DNA from: Roseitranquillus sp963709765
GTDB lineage: Bacteria > Pseudomonadota > Alphaproteobacteria > Rhodobacterales > Rhodobacteraceae
Direction of reading: 5' to 3'
Length of the DNA: 64,000 bases
Assembly (NCBI GenBank): GCA_963709765.1
Contig: CAVPXL010000001.1
Span: 591,351-655,350, forward strand
In this document: one piece after another, positions 1 to 9,421 of the stretch
How positions within the stretch are numbered: position 1 is the first letter of the stretch
How the letters are laid out: each line of letters begins with the position of its first letter
Notes under the pieces: model-generated
Database searches by the model: none
What the model saw: the letters and a program-made list of their open reading frames with translations, nothing else
What the model was told of the DNA's origin: nothing
Program-made: the position numbers and the translations under genes

Positions 1-155
1 GCGATCAGCACCGCGTCCGATGTCGCGCAGACGAGGCAGACGGCGAAGACATGCGCCCCCGTCAGCCCCTGACGCAGAACGAACGCGTTCTGCGCGCCGA
101 TCGCCACGATCAGTCCGAGACCCAGTGAAAATCCGGCGACAAGAGCCTCGACCAC
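1..155 (-). CDS. LysE/ArgO family amino-acid exporter, N-terminal part
   Basis: Only the first 51 codons lie in the window. They read MVEALVAGFSLGLGLIVAIG followed by AQNAFVLRQGL, the typical first membrane segment and signature of LysE/ArgO exporters, which export arginine or lysine across the inner membrane. The chosen start is a GTG at 155, preceded by the strong ribosome site GAGGGAGGAA. It is divergent from an ArgP-type LysR regulator with about 86 bp between the starts, the classic argO-argP arrangement. This makes ArgP-dependent control of this gene likely (inference). Confidence 0.85.
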   Translation of the reverse strand, partial: MVEALVAGFSLGLGLIVAIGAQNAFVLRQGLTGAHVFAVCLVCATSDAVLI

Positions 156-241
156 CGCTATTCCTCCCTCAGGCGGGGTGACATAGACCCGCGACGAGGT
201 TAAGGCAAACTGACAATCCTTCATCGGGTTAAGGCTTGCTA

Positions 242-1138
242 ATGTCGCTGGACTACACCTCGCTCCGGGCCCTCGCGGCCGTCACGCGCACCGGCAGCTT
301 CGATGCCGCCGCGGCGGAGCTGGGGGTGACGGCCTCGGCCGTCTCGCAGCGGATCAAGGCGCTCGAGGAACAGATGGGCGCGATCCTCGTCGTGCGCGCC
401 CAGCCCTGCACCGCCACGGAGGCCGGGACGCGGCTGGTCCGGCATGTGGACGAGGTGCGTCTTCTGGAACATCGCCTCGCCGACGACCTGGCCGCGGCCC
501 TGCCCGCGCAGCCGGCGACGGTGCGGATCGCGGTAAACGCCGACAGCCTCGACACGTGGTTCCTGTCGGCGCTGGCGCAGGTTGAGGGGTTGCTCTTCGA
601 TCTGGTGGTGGACGATCAGGACCACAGCGCCGACTGGCTTCGCAAGGGCGAGGTGTCGGCGGCGGTGACGGCCCATGCGGACCCGGTGCAGGGGTGCGAC
701 TGCGTGCCGCTCGGCCGGCTGCGGTATCTGCCGGTCGCGTCGCCGGATTTCGTGGCGCACTGGTTTGCGGGCGGAGCCGACGCCGCGAGCCTGTCGCGCG
801 CGCCGGCGATCGCCTTTACCGCCAAGGACCGGTTGCAGGCGGATTGGGCCCGCGCGGTCGCCGGCAAGGCGGTGGCGCTGAAGGCGCACCGCATCCCGTC
901 GTCGGTGGCGTTCCAGCAGGCGGTGCAGGCCGGGATGGGATGGGGGATGCTGCCCGAGCCGATGGCCGAGGCGGCGCTGGAGAGCGAAAGCATGGCGCTC
1001 GTCGAGCCGGGCGATGCGCTCGAGGTGACGCTTTACTGGCAGGTCAGCCGTATCGTGAGCCGCGCGCTGCACCCGCTGACCAAGGCGGTGCGCTCGGCGG
1101 CCTGGTCGAGGCTGCTGCTGCCGCGCCCGGGCGGCTGA
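242..1138 (+). CDS. argP: LysR-family regulator, ArgP/IciA type
   Basis: A 298-residue LysR protein. The N-terminal winged helix-turn-helix (about residues 2-60) contains the segment GVTASAVSQRIKALEEQMG, followed by VVRAQPCTATEAG, which is characteristic of ArgP rather than of LysR proteins in general. The rest is the effector-binding domain. The reading frame also allows a TTG at 236, but the ATG at 242 (MSLDYTSLRAL) matches the family start. It faces the argO-like exporter, so the expected role is to activate that gene in response to basic amino acids; the effector is inferred from the family. Confidence 0.88.
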   Translation: MSLDYTSLRALAAVTRTGSFDAAAAELGVTASAVSQRIKALEEQMGAILVVRAQPCTATEAGTRLVRHVDEVRLLEHRLADDLAAALPAQPATVRIAVNADSLDTWFLSALAQVEGLLFDLVVDDQDHSADWLRKGEVSAAVTAHADPVQGCDCVPLGRLRYLPVASPDFVAHWFAGGADAASLSRAPAIAFTAKDRLQADWARAVAGKAVALKAHRIPSSVAFQQAVQAGMGWGMLPEPMAEAALESESMALVEPGDALEVTLYWQVSRIVSRALHPLTKAVRSAAWSRLLLPRPGG

Positions 1139-1242
1139 GCGCGGCATGCGGCGCGCGCCGCTCCCGATCGGGCGGGCCGCGGTCCGGTTCGAGCCCGGAC
1201 AGGGCCGGTGCAGGTGCCGGCCGCGCCCGGATCAGGCCGTGA

Positions 1243-1989
1243 TCAGGCGCTGAGTTCGGCCATGACCTCGTCCGAGACCTCGAAGTTGGTGGTGACGTGC
1301 TGCACGTCGTCGTCGTCTTCGAGCGCCTCGATCAGGCGCATCAGCTTCTGCGCGCCCTCCAGGTCGAGTTCGGTCGTGGTCTGGGGCCGCCAGACGAGCC
1401 GCGTCGAATCGGCCTCGCCCAGCTGCTCCTCGAGCCGGGTGGAGACCTCGTTGAGGTCGGTGTCGGCGCACCAGACGACATGCCCGTCCTCGGAGGTCTC
1501 GGCATCCTCGGCGCCGGCCTCGATGGCGGCCATCATCACGTCGTCGGCGTCACCCGCCCCGGTCGAGTAGGTCACCTGCCCCTTGCGGTCGAACATGAAG
1601 GCGACCGAGCCGGTCTCGCCCAGATTGCCGCCGTGCTTGCCGAAGGTGGAGCGCACGTTGGAGGCGGTGCGGTTGCGGTTGTCGGTCATCGCCTCGACGA
1701 TGACGGCGACGCCGCCCGGGCCGTAGCCCTCGTAGCGGATCTCCTCGTAATTGTCGCCTTCGCCGGCCTGGCTCTTCTTGATGGCGCGGTCGATCACGTC
1801 CTTGGGGACCGAGACCGCCTTGGCCTCCTTGACCGCGAGGCGCAGGCGCGGGTTCTTGTCGGGATCGGGATCGCCCATCTTGGCCGCGACGGTGATCTCC
1901 TTCGACAGCTTCGAGAAGAGCTTGGAGCGGGCGGCATCCTGTCGCCCCTTGCGGTGCTGGATGTTCGCCCATTTCGAATGGCCTGCCAT
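1243..1989 (-). CDS. YebC/PmpR family protein
   Basis: A 248-residue YebC/PmpR protein, starting MAGHSKWANIQHRKG and carrying the conserved NVRSTFGKHGGNLGE stretch. The family was named as DNA-binding regulators. Members have also been linked to relief of ribosome stalling, so the exact role is open. The ATG at 1989 was chosen because the open frame continues upstream to 2340 without any family similarity. Length is normal. It stands alone between argP (convergent) and a small membrane protein. Confidence 0.93.
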   Translation of the reverse strand: MAGHSKWANIQHRKGRQDAARSKLFSKLSKEITVAAKMGDPDPDKNPRLRLAVKEAKAVSVPKDVIDRAIKKSQAGEGDNYEEIRYEGYGPGGVAVIVEAMTDNRNRTASNVRSTFGKHGGNLGETGSVAFMFDRKGQVTYSTGAGDADDVMMAAIEAGAEDAETSEDGHVVWCADTDLNEVSTRLEEQLGEADSTRLVWRPQTTTELDLEGAQKLMRLIEALEDDDDVQHVTTNFEVSDEVMAELSA

Positions 1990-2125
1990 GGCGCCTTGTC
2001 CGTCCTGTTCCTGCGGGATGCGCCTCCATATCGCAGCGTCCCGCGGCCCCGCAAGTGGCTCGCGGCGGGCCTGTGCATGTCCCCGGCGGAAGCGGGAGTG
2101 CCGCGCCCGCCGGGATCCGTCTGTC

Positions 2126-2443
2126 CTATTCGACCGGCTCGACGACCGCGTCGCCCTCGACCTCGATCGACTCGACCTCCTCGCCGTTCTCGACCTCGAC
2201 AGGTGTCTCGTCCTGCTCGACGGTGTCGGCCGCGCCTTCGAGCGGAGCGCCCTCGACGACCGAGTCCTCGACCGTGGTCGCCGGCTCAAGGCTCTCGACT
2301 GCCACCTCGTCGCCGCCGAAGAGACCGAACAGCCATGCAAGAAGCAGCACGACCACGATGATGGCGAGGGCGATGCCGATCCACTTGCCCATGCCGCCGC
2401 CGCCCGTCTGCTTCGTCACTTTCGGATCTCTGTAATCGGACAT
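2126..2443 (-). CDS. Hypothetical single-pass membrane protein with acidic tail
   Basis: A 105-residue protein I do not recognise. After a short N-terminus with a GGGG stretch there is one hydrophobic segment (about residues 18-40, IALAIIVVVLLLAWLFGLFG), then a Glu/Val/Asp-rich tail with almost no positive charge. The second ATG (2443) is preferred over the one at 2449, because AAAGGAG then sits six bases upstream. The topology suggests an inner-membrane anchor with an acidic soluble tail. No enzyme motif is visible. Confidence 0.65.
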   Translation of the reverse strand: MSDYRDPKVTKQTGGGGMGKWIGIALAIIVVVLLLAWLFGLFGGDEVAVESLEPATTVEDSVVEGAPLEGAADTVEQDETPVEVENGEEVESIEVEGDAVVEPVE

Positions 2444-2476
2444 GTTCATCTCCTTTTGTCGTTGTGTTGGTGGGTG

Positions 2477-2944
2477 TCAGATGTAGGGGTTCATGCGCTT
2501 CTCGCGCCGGTAAGTCCGCGAATACGGGTCGGACCGGGTCTCGTCGCGAGTGCCGACGTAGCTCTCGTCGAAGGGCTGGTCGCTGCGCCGCGCCGTGTAC
2601 GGCTCATCGCGGAACTCCTCGGAGCGGGCGTCGAGGTTGTGAATTTCCTTCTCGGGTCGCCGCATGATCTCCTGCACTTGCGGAACCTGTTCCTCGTCCA
2701 CCTCGACCGAAACCACGTAGTCGCCGCGGCGAACGCAGTTCTGGTAGGTGCGCACGTCGTCCTCGGGCAGGTGCAGGTCGTGCAGCGCGTCGATCGCGCC
2801 TCGGTCGCTGTCGACACCCGCCGGCGTGTCGCTGTCGGGCACCACGCGCATGTGGCCCTCCGAGATTCCGAGCGACTGCAATTCAATGCGGACGAGATCG
2901 GCGGTGGCATAGTTGCGGTAGACGGCGGTGACGTTGCGGTACAT
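2477..2944 (-). CDS. General stress protein 17M/YflT-like domain protein
   Basis: A 155-residue protein starting MYRNVTAVYRNYATADLVRI. The N-terminal ~95 residues resemble the YflT/17M stress-protein fold, with an alternating strand-helix pattern and the conserved GDYVVSVEV segment. The C-terminal third is a charged, Arg/Asp/Tyr-rich tail, probably disordered. The upstream frame stays open for another 1.6 kb opposite the SLC13 gene, but that is a shadow; the ATG at 2944 follows a purine-rich AACGAGGAGG-type site. The function of the family is unknown beyond stress association. Confidence 0.7.
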   Translation of the reverse strand: MYRNVTAVYRNYATADLVRIELQSLGISEGHMRVVPDSDTPAGVDSDRGAIDALHDLHLPEDDVRTYQNCVRRGDYVVSVEVDEEQVPQVQEIMRRPEKEIHNLDARSEEFRDEPYTARRSDQPFDESYVGTRDETRSDPYSRTYRREKRMNPYI

Positions 2945-3039
2945 GGGTTTCCTCCTCGTTATGCACTCGGGGGGACCAACCGCCCACGGCGGCCTCTTGT
3001 TTCCGGGAAACCTCCAGACCGGCGACTTCCCGCCAACCG

Positions 3040-4815
3040 TCAGATCGGCCAGAGATAGGGAATGGTTAGCGAGGCGGTGATCGCCAGGATGATGTTCAGC
3101 GGCACGCCGACGCGCATGAAGTCGGTGAACTTGTAGCCGCCTGGCCCGTAGACCAGCATGTTGGTCTGATAGCCGATCGGCGTCGAGAAGGCGGCGGAGG
3201 CCGCGAACATCACCGCCACGACCAGGGGCCGCGGATCGAGGCCGAGCGCCAGCCCCAGCTCGATGGCGATGGGCGTCAGGATCACACCGACGGCGTTGTT
3301 GGAGACGAGCTCGGTCAGGGTCGAGGCCAGGACATAGACGCAGAAGATCACCGCCATCGGCGGCAAATCGGCGAGGAAGGGCTCGACAGCGCGGACGACC
3401 AGTGCGACCGCGCCCGAATCCTGCAAGCCAGCGCCGACCGCCAGCATGGCGAAGATCAGCGCCAGCAACCGGCCCTCGACGAATGAAAACGCCTCGTCCG
3501 CGTCGATGCAGCGGGACAGGAAGACCACAACCACCGCCAGCACCGCGAGCGGGAAGATCGGCGCCACGCCCAGCGCCGCCAGAGCCACCAGCGCCGCCAG
3601 CGCGCCGATCGCGACCCAGGCCTTGTTGCGCCGATAGGCCTGACCCGACGGCCGCGCGATGTTGACGAGGTCCATGTCGGCCGCGAGGCGCTGGATGTCC
3701 TCGGGCGCGCCCTCCAGCAGCAGCGTGTCGCCCGTGCGCACGATCACGTCGTCGAGCTGCCGGCCGATATTCTGGTTCCGGCGGTGCACGGCCAGCGGAT
3801 AGACGCCGTAGCGACGGCGCAGGCGCATGGAGCCCAGCGAGCGGCCGATCATCCGGCAGCCCGGCGTGATCAGCACCTCCACGGTCTCGGTGGCGACCGA
3901 GGACAGCTTGTCGACGGAGCGGACCTCGCGGCTCTGCTGGACGCCCAGAAGTTCGCTCATCTCCGAGCGCAGGACGACGCGGTCGCCCATCTTGAGCTGG
4001 ACCGAGCCCATGTCGCGGCGCAGCGAGGCGTCGCCGCGCAGCACGTCGATGACCCGCAAGCCGTCGCGGCGGAAGATGTCGGCCTCCAGCGGCGCCTGCC
4101 CGATCAGGCCCGAGCCTTCGGGCACCGCGACCTCGGTGAAGTATTTCAGCTTGCGCCGGTCGCCCAGCAGCACGCCGAGCGTCTGCCGGGCGGGAAGAAG
4201 GTGGCGCCCGAGGATCGCCATGTAGAGACCGCCGATGACAACCTGCACGATCCCGAGCGGCGCGATCTCGAAGATCGTGAAAGGCTCCAGCCCTTCGACC
4301 CGGGCCACGCCGTCGACAAGCAGGTTCGTGGAGGTGCCCAGCAGCGTCATCGTTCCCCCGAGGATCGCCGCATAGCTGAGCGGGATCAGGAGCTTGGAGG
4401 GCGACACGCCGAGCCGTTGCGAGAGTTGCACGAAGATCGGGATCATCACCACGACGACGGGCGTGTTGTTCATGAATGCCGAGGCCAGCGCCACCAGAAG
4501 CAGCGTGAGGATGATCGTCATGCCGGGATTCGTGTCGGCGCGCCTGTCGGCCTGGCTCGTCAGCCATTGCAGGGCGCCGGTGCGCACCAGGCCGCCCATC
4601 ATCAGGAACATCGCGGCAATGGTCCAGGGCGCGGGATTGGCCAGAACCTCGAGCGCGCTGTCGTAGGGCAGGATGCCGAGCAGATACATCGCGGCGGCCC
4701 CGGCCAGCGCGATGACCTCCGCCGGATAGCGTTCCCGCACGAAGAGCACGAACATCACCGCGACAACGGCCAGGGCGGCCACGGGCTCCGCGGTCGTGCC
4801 GAGCGTCAGGGTCAT
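3040..4815 (-). CDS. SLC13/DASS-type permease with two TrkA-C domains
   Basis: A 591-residue inner-membrane transporter. The N-terminal half has several hydrophobic segments and the family-typical MNNTPVVVVMIPIF. Residues of roughly 205-385 are soluble and contain two TrkA-C/RCK-C-like repeats (GSGLIGQAPLE... and GCRMIGRSLGSMRLR...). A second membrane half follows, with ASTLTELVSNNAVGVILTP, the mirror of the first SNNA/MNNT motif. Proteins with this layout move sodium-coupled anions such as sulfate or dicarboxylates; the substrate cannot be read from the sequence. Confidence 0.9.
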   Translation of the reverse strand: MTLTLGTTAEPVAALAVVAVMFVLFVRERYPAEVIALAGAAAMYLLGILPYDSALEVLANPAPWTIAAMFLMMGGLVRTGALQWLTSQADRRADTNPGMTIILTLLLVALASAFMNNTPVVVVMIPIFVQLSQRLGVSPSKLLIPLSYAAILGGTMTLLGTSTNLLVDGVARVEGLEPFTIFEIAPLGIVQVVIGGLYMAILGRHLLPARQTLGVLLGDRRKLKYFTEVAVPEGSGLIGQAPLEADIFRRDGLRVIDVLRGDASLRRDMGSVQLKMGDRVVLRSEMSELLGVQQSREVRSVDKLSSVATETVEVLITPGCRMIGRSLGSMRLRRRYGVYPLAVHRRNQNIGRQLDDVIVRTGDTLLLEGAPEDIQRLAADMDLVNIARPSGQAYRRNKAWVAIGALAALVALAALGVAPIFPLAVLAVVVVFLSRCIDADEAFSFVEGRLLALIFAMLAVGAGLQDSGAVALVVRAVEPFLADLPPMAVIFCVYVLASTLTELVSNNAVGVILTPIAIELGLALGLDPRPLVVAVMFAASAAFSTPIGYQTNMLVYGPGGYKFTDFMRVGVPLNIILAITASLTIPYLWPI

Positions 4816-4968
4816 CGGGGCATACGCCTCTCTATTCCGGGCCGGCTGGCATCATTGCCGCGACCGGGCCGCATCGCAAGCGGCGGTTGCAACCCGCCGG
4901 CGCGGCGGGGGCCGCCCGCGGGCCGGGCGTCGCGGGAAGCGCGGGCGGGCGCCGCCCTGCGCCGAGGC

Positions 4969-5781
4969 TCAGCCGGGGGTTGATTGCAACGCACCGCCGA
5001 CCCGGACCATCTCGGCCGATTTGGCGGCGCCGGTCCGGTCGTCGGTGACGACGAGCAGGCCCGACAGCGTCGCGATGCCGCCGGCGGGGGTAAAGCGGCC
5101 GCCGCTCATGCCGGTGATGAAGCGGCGCATCGGCTCGGCCTTTTCCATGCCGATCACCGAATCGTAGTCGCCGCACATGCCCGCGTCGCTGAGATAGGCG
5201 GTGCCGCCCGGCAGAACCCGCGCGTCCGCCGTGGGGACATGGGTGTGGGTGCCCACCGCGATGCTGGCGCGCCCGTCGCACCAATGGCCCAGCGCCATCT
5301 TTTCCGACGTCGCCTCGGCGTGGATGTCGATCAGGCTCGCCTGCACCATGCCGCCGCGCGGATGGGTCCTGAGCACGGTGTCGAGCGCCGAGAACGGGTC
5401 GTCGAAGGGGCGCTTCATGAAGACCTGGCCCAGCACCTGCGCCACCAGCACCTTGCGCCCGCCGGGAGCGTCGAACACCCGCGCGCCCCTGCCCGGCGCC
5501 GCCTTGGCGAAGTTGAGCGGCCGCACGATCCGCGGCTCGCTGTCGATGAACGACAGCATGTCCTTCTGATCGAAGGCGTGGTCGCCCAGCGTCAGGACAT
5601 CCGCGCCCGCCGACAGAAGCGCCCTGGCGTGCGTCGCGGAGAGGCCCGCGCCAGAGGTCGCGTTCTCGCCGTTGACCACAACGAAGTCGAGCCGCCACGC
5701 CTCGCGCAGGCCCGGAAGGCGCTCGATGATGGCGGTGCGGCCCGACCGGCCCATCACGTCGCCGAGAAAGAGAAGTCTCAT
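4969..5781 (-). CDS. YmdB-family metallophosphoesterase (TIGR00282 type)
   Basis: A 270-residue protein starting MRLLFLGDVMGRSGRTAI. It carries the di-metal phosphoesterase residues of the YmdB family: GDVMG near the start, VVNGENATSG, LGDHAFD, and GTHTHVPTAD in the second half. Bacterial YmdB proteins hydrolyse 2',3'-cyclic nucleotides and affect RNA turnover and biofilm formation in Bacillus; whether that holds here is inference. It lies 12 bp behind the 5-formyl-THF cyclo-ligase gene, consistent with an operon. Confidence 0.9.
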   Translation of the reverse strand: MRLLFLGDVMGRSGRTAIIERLPGLREAWRLDFVVVNGENATSGAGLSATHARALLSAGADVLTLGDHAFDQKDMLSFIDSEPRIVRPLNFAKAAPGRGARVFDAPGGRKVLVAQVLGQVFMKRPFDDPFSALDTVLRTHPRGGMVQASLIDIHAEATSEKMALGHWCDGRASIAVGTHTHVPTADARVLPGGTAYLSDAGMCGDYDSVIGMEKAEPMRRFITGMSGGRFTPAGGIATLSGLLVVTDDRTGAAKSAEMVRVGGALQSTPG

Positions 5782-5793
5782 GGGCCGGGACCT

Positions 5794-6385
5794 CTATCGT
5801 CTTGCGGCCATCCTCTGCAAGGCGGCGGGCGAGAACACCCACTGCCCCGCCTCCGTGACGGCGGCATCGAGGGGCTGGTCGAAGGGTTCCACCGGCAGTC
5901 CCGGCATCTGCTGCCCGGCGAACGCGAAGCCCACGGCGAAGACGTCGCCGCTCGTCCGCAACGCCGCGAGGGTGCGGTCGTAATAGCCACCGCCATATCC
6001 CAGACGGCGCCCGCCGGGGTCGAACGCCACGCAGGGCACGATCAGCACGTCGGGACGCATCGGCCGCACGGACGCGGGCTGCGGCACCTTCATCGGACCG
6101 GGGACCATCTCGTCGGCGGCACGCCATTCGGCAAAGACCAGCGGCGCGTCGCGCTCGACCACCACGGGCACGCCAACGGGAGCCGGACCAGCCCGCCATC
6201 ACCGGGCGCGGGTCGATCTCGGTCCCGATCGGCAGATACCCCGACAGCGGGCGCCCCCGGAACCGCGACAGCAGCGAGGCCAGGGCGGCCTGCGCCCGAA
6301 CGGCGGCCTTCGGGTCGGCAACGGTCTCGCGCGCGGCCAGGGCCGCCTCGCGCAGACGCGCCTTGCGCTCGCCCTCGATGCTCAC
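5794..6385 (-). CDS. 5-formyltetrahydrofolate cyclo-ligase (frame broken by one base)
   Basis: Converts 5-formyl-THF to 5,10-methenyl-THF with ATP. The N-terminal part, from GTG 6385 (overlapping the mgtE stop as GTGA), reads ...SGYLPIGTEIDPRPVMAG. The rest is in another phase: APVGVPVVVERDAPLVFAEW..., ending with the family signature GGRRLGYGGGYYDRTLA. Removing one C from the CCC at 6192-6194 joins the halves as MAAGPAPVGVPVVVE and gives a normal 196-residue protein. I therefore treat it as a probable sequencing indel, not a dead gene. Confidence 0.85.
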
Positions 6386-7765
6386 AGGAGAACGGTGGCG
6401 GCGAGGCCGAGGAAGGCGAAGAAGCCGACCACGTCGGTCACCGTGGTGACGAACGTCCCGGAGGCGAGCGCCGGATCCACGCCGAATTTCTCGAGGATCA
6501 GAGGAATGGCGATGCCGGCGAGGCCGGCCATGACGAGGTTGATGATCATGGCGAGGCCGATGACCACGCCCAGCATGCCGCGACCCGAACCAGACCATGC
6601 CGATCACGCCGATGATCGCGGCGAAGAGCACGCCGTTGATCAGCCCCGCCGTCACCTCGCGGCGGATCACGCGCAGGGCGTTCGAGCCGGTGAGGTCGCG
6701 GGTGGCCAGCGCCCGCACCGCCACGGTCAGCGACTGCGTCGCCGCGTTGCCGCCCATGGAGGCGACGATCGGCATCAGGACGGCCAGCGCCACGAGCGCC
6801 TGGATGGTGGCCTCGAACTGCGCGATCACCAGCGAGGCGAGGATCGCCGTCATCAGGTTCACGAACAGCCACGGGAAGCGCTGCCGGACGATCTGCGCCG
6901 TGCGGTCGTTGAGGCTCTCGTCGCCGAGACCGGCGAGCAGGCGCATGTCCTCCTCGGTTTCCTCGTCGAGGACGGCCATGGCGTCGTCGATGGTGATGAC
7001 CCCCGAAAGCCGGCCGCCGGAATCGACCACCGGCGCCGAGATCAGGTGATACTGGTTGAAGGCGTAGGCGACGTCGCCCTCCTCCTCGTCGACGCGGAAG
7101 GTGCGGAACAATTCCTCCGCCAGGTCGGCCAGCGCCACGCTGCGCCGCGCCGACATCAGCTTGCCCAGCGTCACGTAGGCGACGGGGCGCATGGCGGGGT
7201 CCACGAGAACGACGTGGTAGAACTGATCGGGCAGATCCTCGTGGGCGCGCAGGTAGTCGATGGTCTGGCCCACGGTCCAGTGCTGCGGCACCGCGACCAC
7301 CTCGCGCTGCATCAGGCGTCCGGCGGAATACTCGGGATAGCCCAGCGCCTGTTCGACCGCGATCCGGTCCACGGGCGGCAGCGCGTCGAGGATCGCCTGC
7401 TGCTGCGGCTCTTCGAGATCCTCGAGAAGGTCGACGACATCGTCCGACTCGAGTTCGCGGACGGCCTCGGAGAGGACCTCGGCGGACAGGCCGGCGATGA
7501 CGTCTGCGCGCACGCTTTCGTCGAGTTCGCTGAGGATCTCGCCGTCGAATTCGCGGCCGTAGAGCTCGACCAGGCGCCGGCGCTGACCGCCTTCGAGCTG
7601 TTCCAGGAGGTCGGCGATGTCGGCCGCGTGCAGCGGCTCCATCAGGCCGGTCAGAAGCGTCGCGTCGCCTGCCTCCACGGCCTCGCGCACAGCGCTGACG
7701 GTCTTGCTGTCGAGCGCGTAGGCGTCGTCCTCGCGCAGTTCGATCGTGGCGTCTTCTTCGGCCAT
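6382..7765 (-). CDS. mgtE: Magnesium transporter MgtE (frame broken by one base)
   Basis: Start MAEEDATIELREDD at ATG 7765, behind GCAAGGA. Order of domains: acidic N domain with LLEQLEGGQRRRLVELYG-type helices (1-140), paired CBS domains (about 140-270), and the MgtE membrane domain from LFVNLMTAILASLVIAQFE onward with PIVASMGGNAATQS. After VIGMVWFG the frame is lost, and the last membrane helices (MLGVVIGLAMIINLVMAGLA...) lie in a second phase ending at 6382. Deleting one C from the CCC at 6584-6586 restores a 460-residue protein ending in VLL. A probable consensus error. Confidence 0.88.
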
Positions 7766-8017
7766 TCCTTGCCCTCGCGTCTGCGGTGGCGCGGACCATA
7801 GGACAGGCCGCGACCCTGCGACAGGTCCGGCGTTCGGCAATTTACGCGCTGCCGGCGAGGGGCTAGCAAGGGCCGACGAAGACGGCCGGCGCGATCTGCG
7901 GCGCCCCACCGCCCCGAGGGGAAGCGTCCGGACCGGGGGGATCGACCCCCCTCCCGGCCGCGGCCGCAGTCGCGGCGGTCGAGCCCGTGGCACGCCAGGC
8001 GCAGACCGGAGCCCAAG

Positions 8018-9421
8018 ATGAAAGATCACCTGATCCTCGGCCGCACCCTGTCTTTCGACGCCGACCCGATGCGCGAGGGGCTCGGCGCCGCCCGCATCGA
8101 AGAGCGCGGCGCGGTGCTGGTCTCGGGAGACCGGATCGCCGAGACGGGTCCGGCGGACGCACTGCGCGCGCGCCATCCCCGGGCGAAGATCCACGATCAC
8201 GGGCGGGCGCTCGTCACCGCCGGGTTCGTGGACGCCCATGCCCATTATCCGCAGACAGCGATGATCGCGAGCTGGGGCAAACGGCTCATCGACTGGCTGA
8301 ACACCTACACCTTCCCCGAAGAGATGCGTTTCGCCGATCCCGCCTACGCGGCGGCGATCGCGAACCGCTATCTCGACCTGCTCGTCGCGCACGGCACGAC
8401 CTCGGTGGCGAGCTTCTGCACGATCCACGCCCACAGCGTCTCGGCACTGTTCGAGGCGGCGGCCGAGCGGCGGATGGAAATCGTCGCGGGCCGCACCTGC
8501 ATGGACCGCAACGCGCCCGACGGCCTGACCGACACGGTGGAGGCGGCTGTCGGGGAGAGCGCCGCGCTGATCGCGCAATGGCACCGGCGCGGGCGCGCCA
8601 CCTACGCCATCACGCCGCGTTTCTCGCCCACCTCGACGCCCGAACAGCTGGCAGCGCTGGGGCAGCTCTGGGCCGCGAACCCGACCTGCCTGATGCAGAC
8701 CCACCTGTCGGAACAGATTGACGAGGTCGCATGGGTGCGGGCGCTTTATCCGCAGGCGCGCGACTATCTCGACACCTACGAGGCGGCGGGCCTGCTCGGG
8801 CCCGGCGCGATCTTCGGCCATGCGATCTACCTGGAGCCGCGGGAGCGCGCGCGTCTGGCCGAGGTCGGCGCGGCGGTCGCCCATTGCCCGACCTCCAACA
8901 CCTTCATCGGCTCGGGCCTCTGCGATGTGGCGGGGCTGGCGTCGGAGGGCGTCCGGATGGGGCTCGCCACCGACACCGGCGGCGGCTCGTCCTTCTCGAT
9001 GCTGCGCACCATGGCCGCGGCCTACGAGGTCGGGCAGTTGCGCGGGCGGGCGCTGCATCCGGCCGAGCTCATGTGGCTCGCCACCGGTGGCTCGGCGGGT
9101 GCGCTCGGGCTCGCGGACCGGGTCGGCGGCCTCGCGCCGGGTCTCGCGGCCGACCTGGTGGTTCTCGACCTCGCCTCGACACCGGCGATCGCCCAGCGCG
9201 CGGGACAAGCCGACGACCTCTGGGAGGCGCTCTTCCCGACGATCATGATGGGCGACGACCGCGCGGTCGCGGCCGTCTGGGTCGCCGGCCGGCAGATGAA
9301 GAGCCCCGGCGTCGAGCTAGGCCCGGCAAGGCCGCGCGGATCGGCGCGCCACCTCCATGCGGTCTTGCGTCAGATCATCAATTCGCCGCCGGTCAGGCTG
9401 ACGATCTCGCCGGTCATGTAG
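8018..9421 (+). CDS. guaD: Guanine deaminase
   Basis: Amidohydrolase that deaminates guanine to xanthine. Metal-binding and catalytic signatures are in place: GFVDAHAHYPQ, QTHLSEQ, FGHAIYL, and ATDTGGGSSF. Start ATG 8018. After VWVAGRQMKSPG the open frame runs on about 35 codons with unrelated sequence and overlaps the convergent SDR gene by 52 bp. Dropping one C from the CCCC run at 9304-9307 would end the protein with the stop at 9318-9320. The real C-terminus is probably there. Confidence 0.88.
   Translation: MKDHLILGRTLSFDADPMREGLGAARIEERGAVLVSGDRIAETGPADALRARHPRAKIHDHGRALVTAGFVDAHAHYPQTAMIASWGKRLIDWLNTYTFPEEMRFADPAYAAAIANRYLDLLVAHGTTSVASFCTIHAHSVSALFEAAAERRMEIVAGRTCMDRNAPDGLTDTVEAAVGESAALIAQWHRRGRATYAITPRFSPTSTPEQLAALGQLWAANPTCLMQTHLSEQIDEVAWVRALYPQARDYLDTYEAAGLLGPGAIFGHAIYLEPRERARLAEVGAAVAHCPTSNTFIGSGLCDVAGLASEGVRMGLATDTGGGSSFSMLRTMAAAYEVGQLRGRALHPAELMWLATGGSAGALGLADRVGGLAPGLAADLVVLDLASTPAIAQRAGQADDLWEALFPTIMMGDDRAVAAVWVAGRQMKSPGVELGPARPRGSARHLHAVLRQIINSPPVRLTISPVM

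Noticed and set aside
1181..1201. T-arm-like hairpin GTCCGG-TTCGAGC-CCGGAC, suggesting a tRNA
   Set aside because: No acceptor, D or anticodon arms can be formed around it. It is more likely a weak terminator behind argP.
4832..9208. Very long open minus-strand frame of 1458 codons
   Set aside because: It is a chain of true genes (parts of mgtE and 5-FCL) joined through high-GC shadow sequence and frameshifts, not a giant protein.
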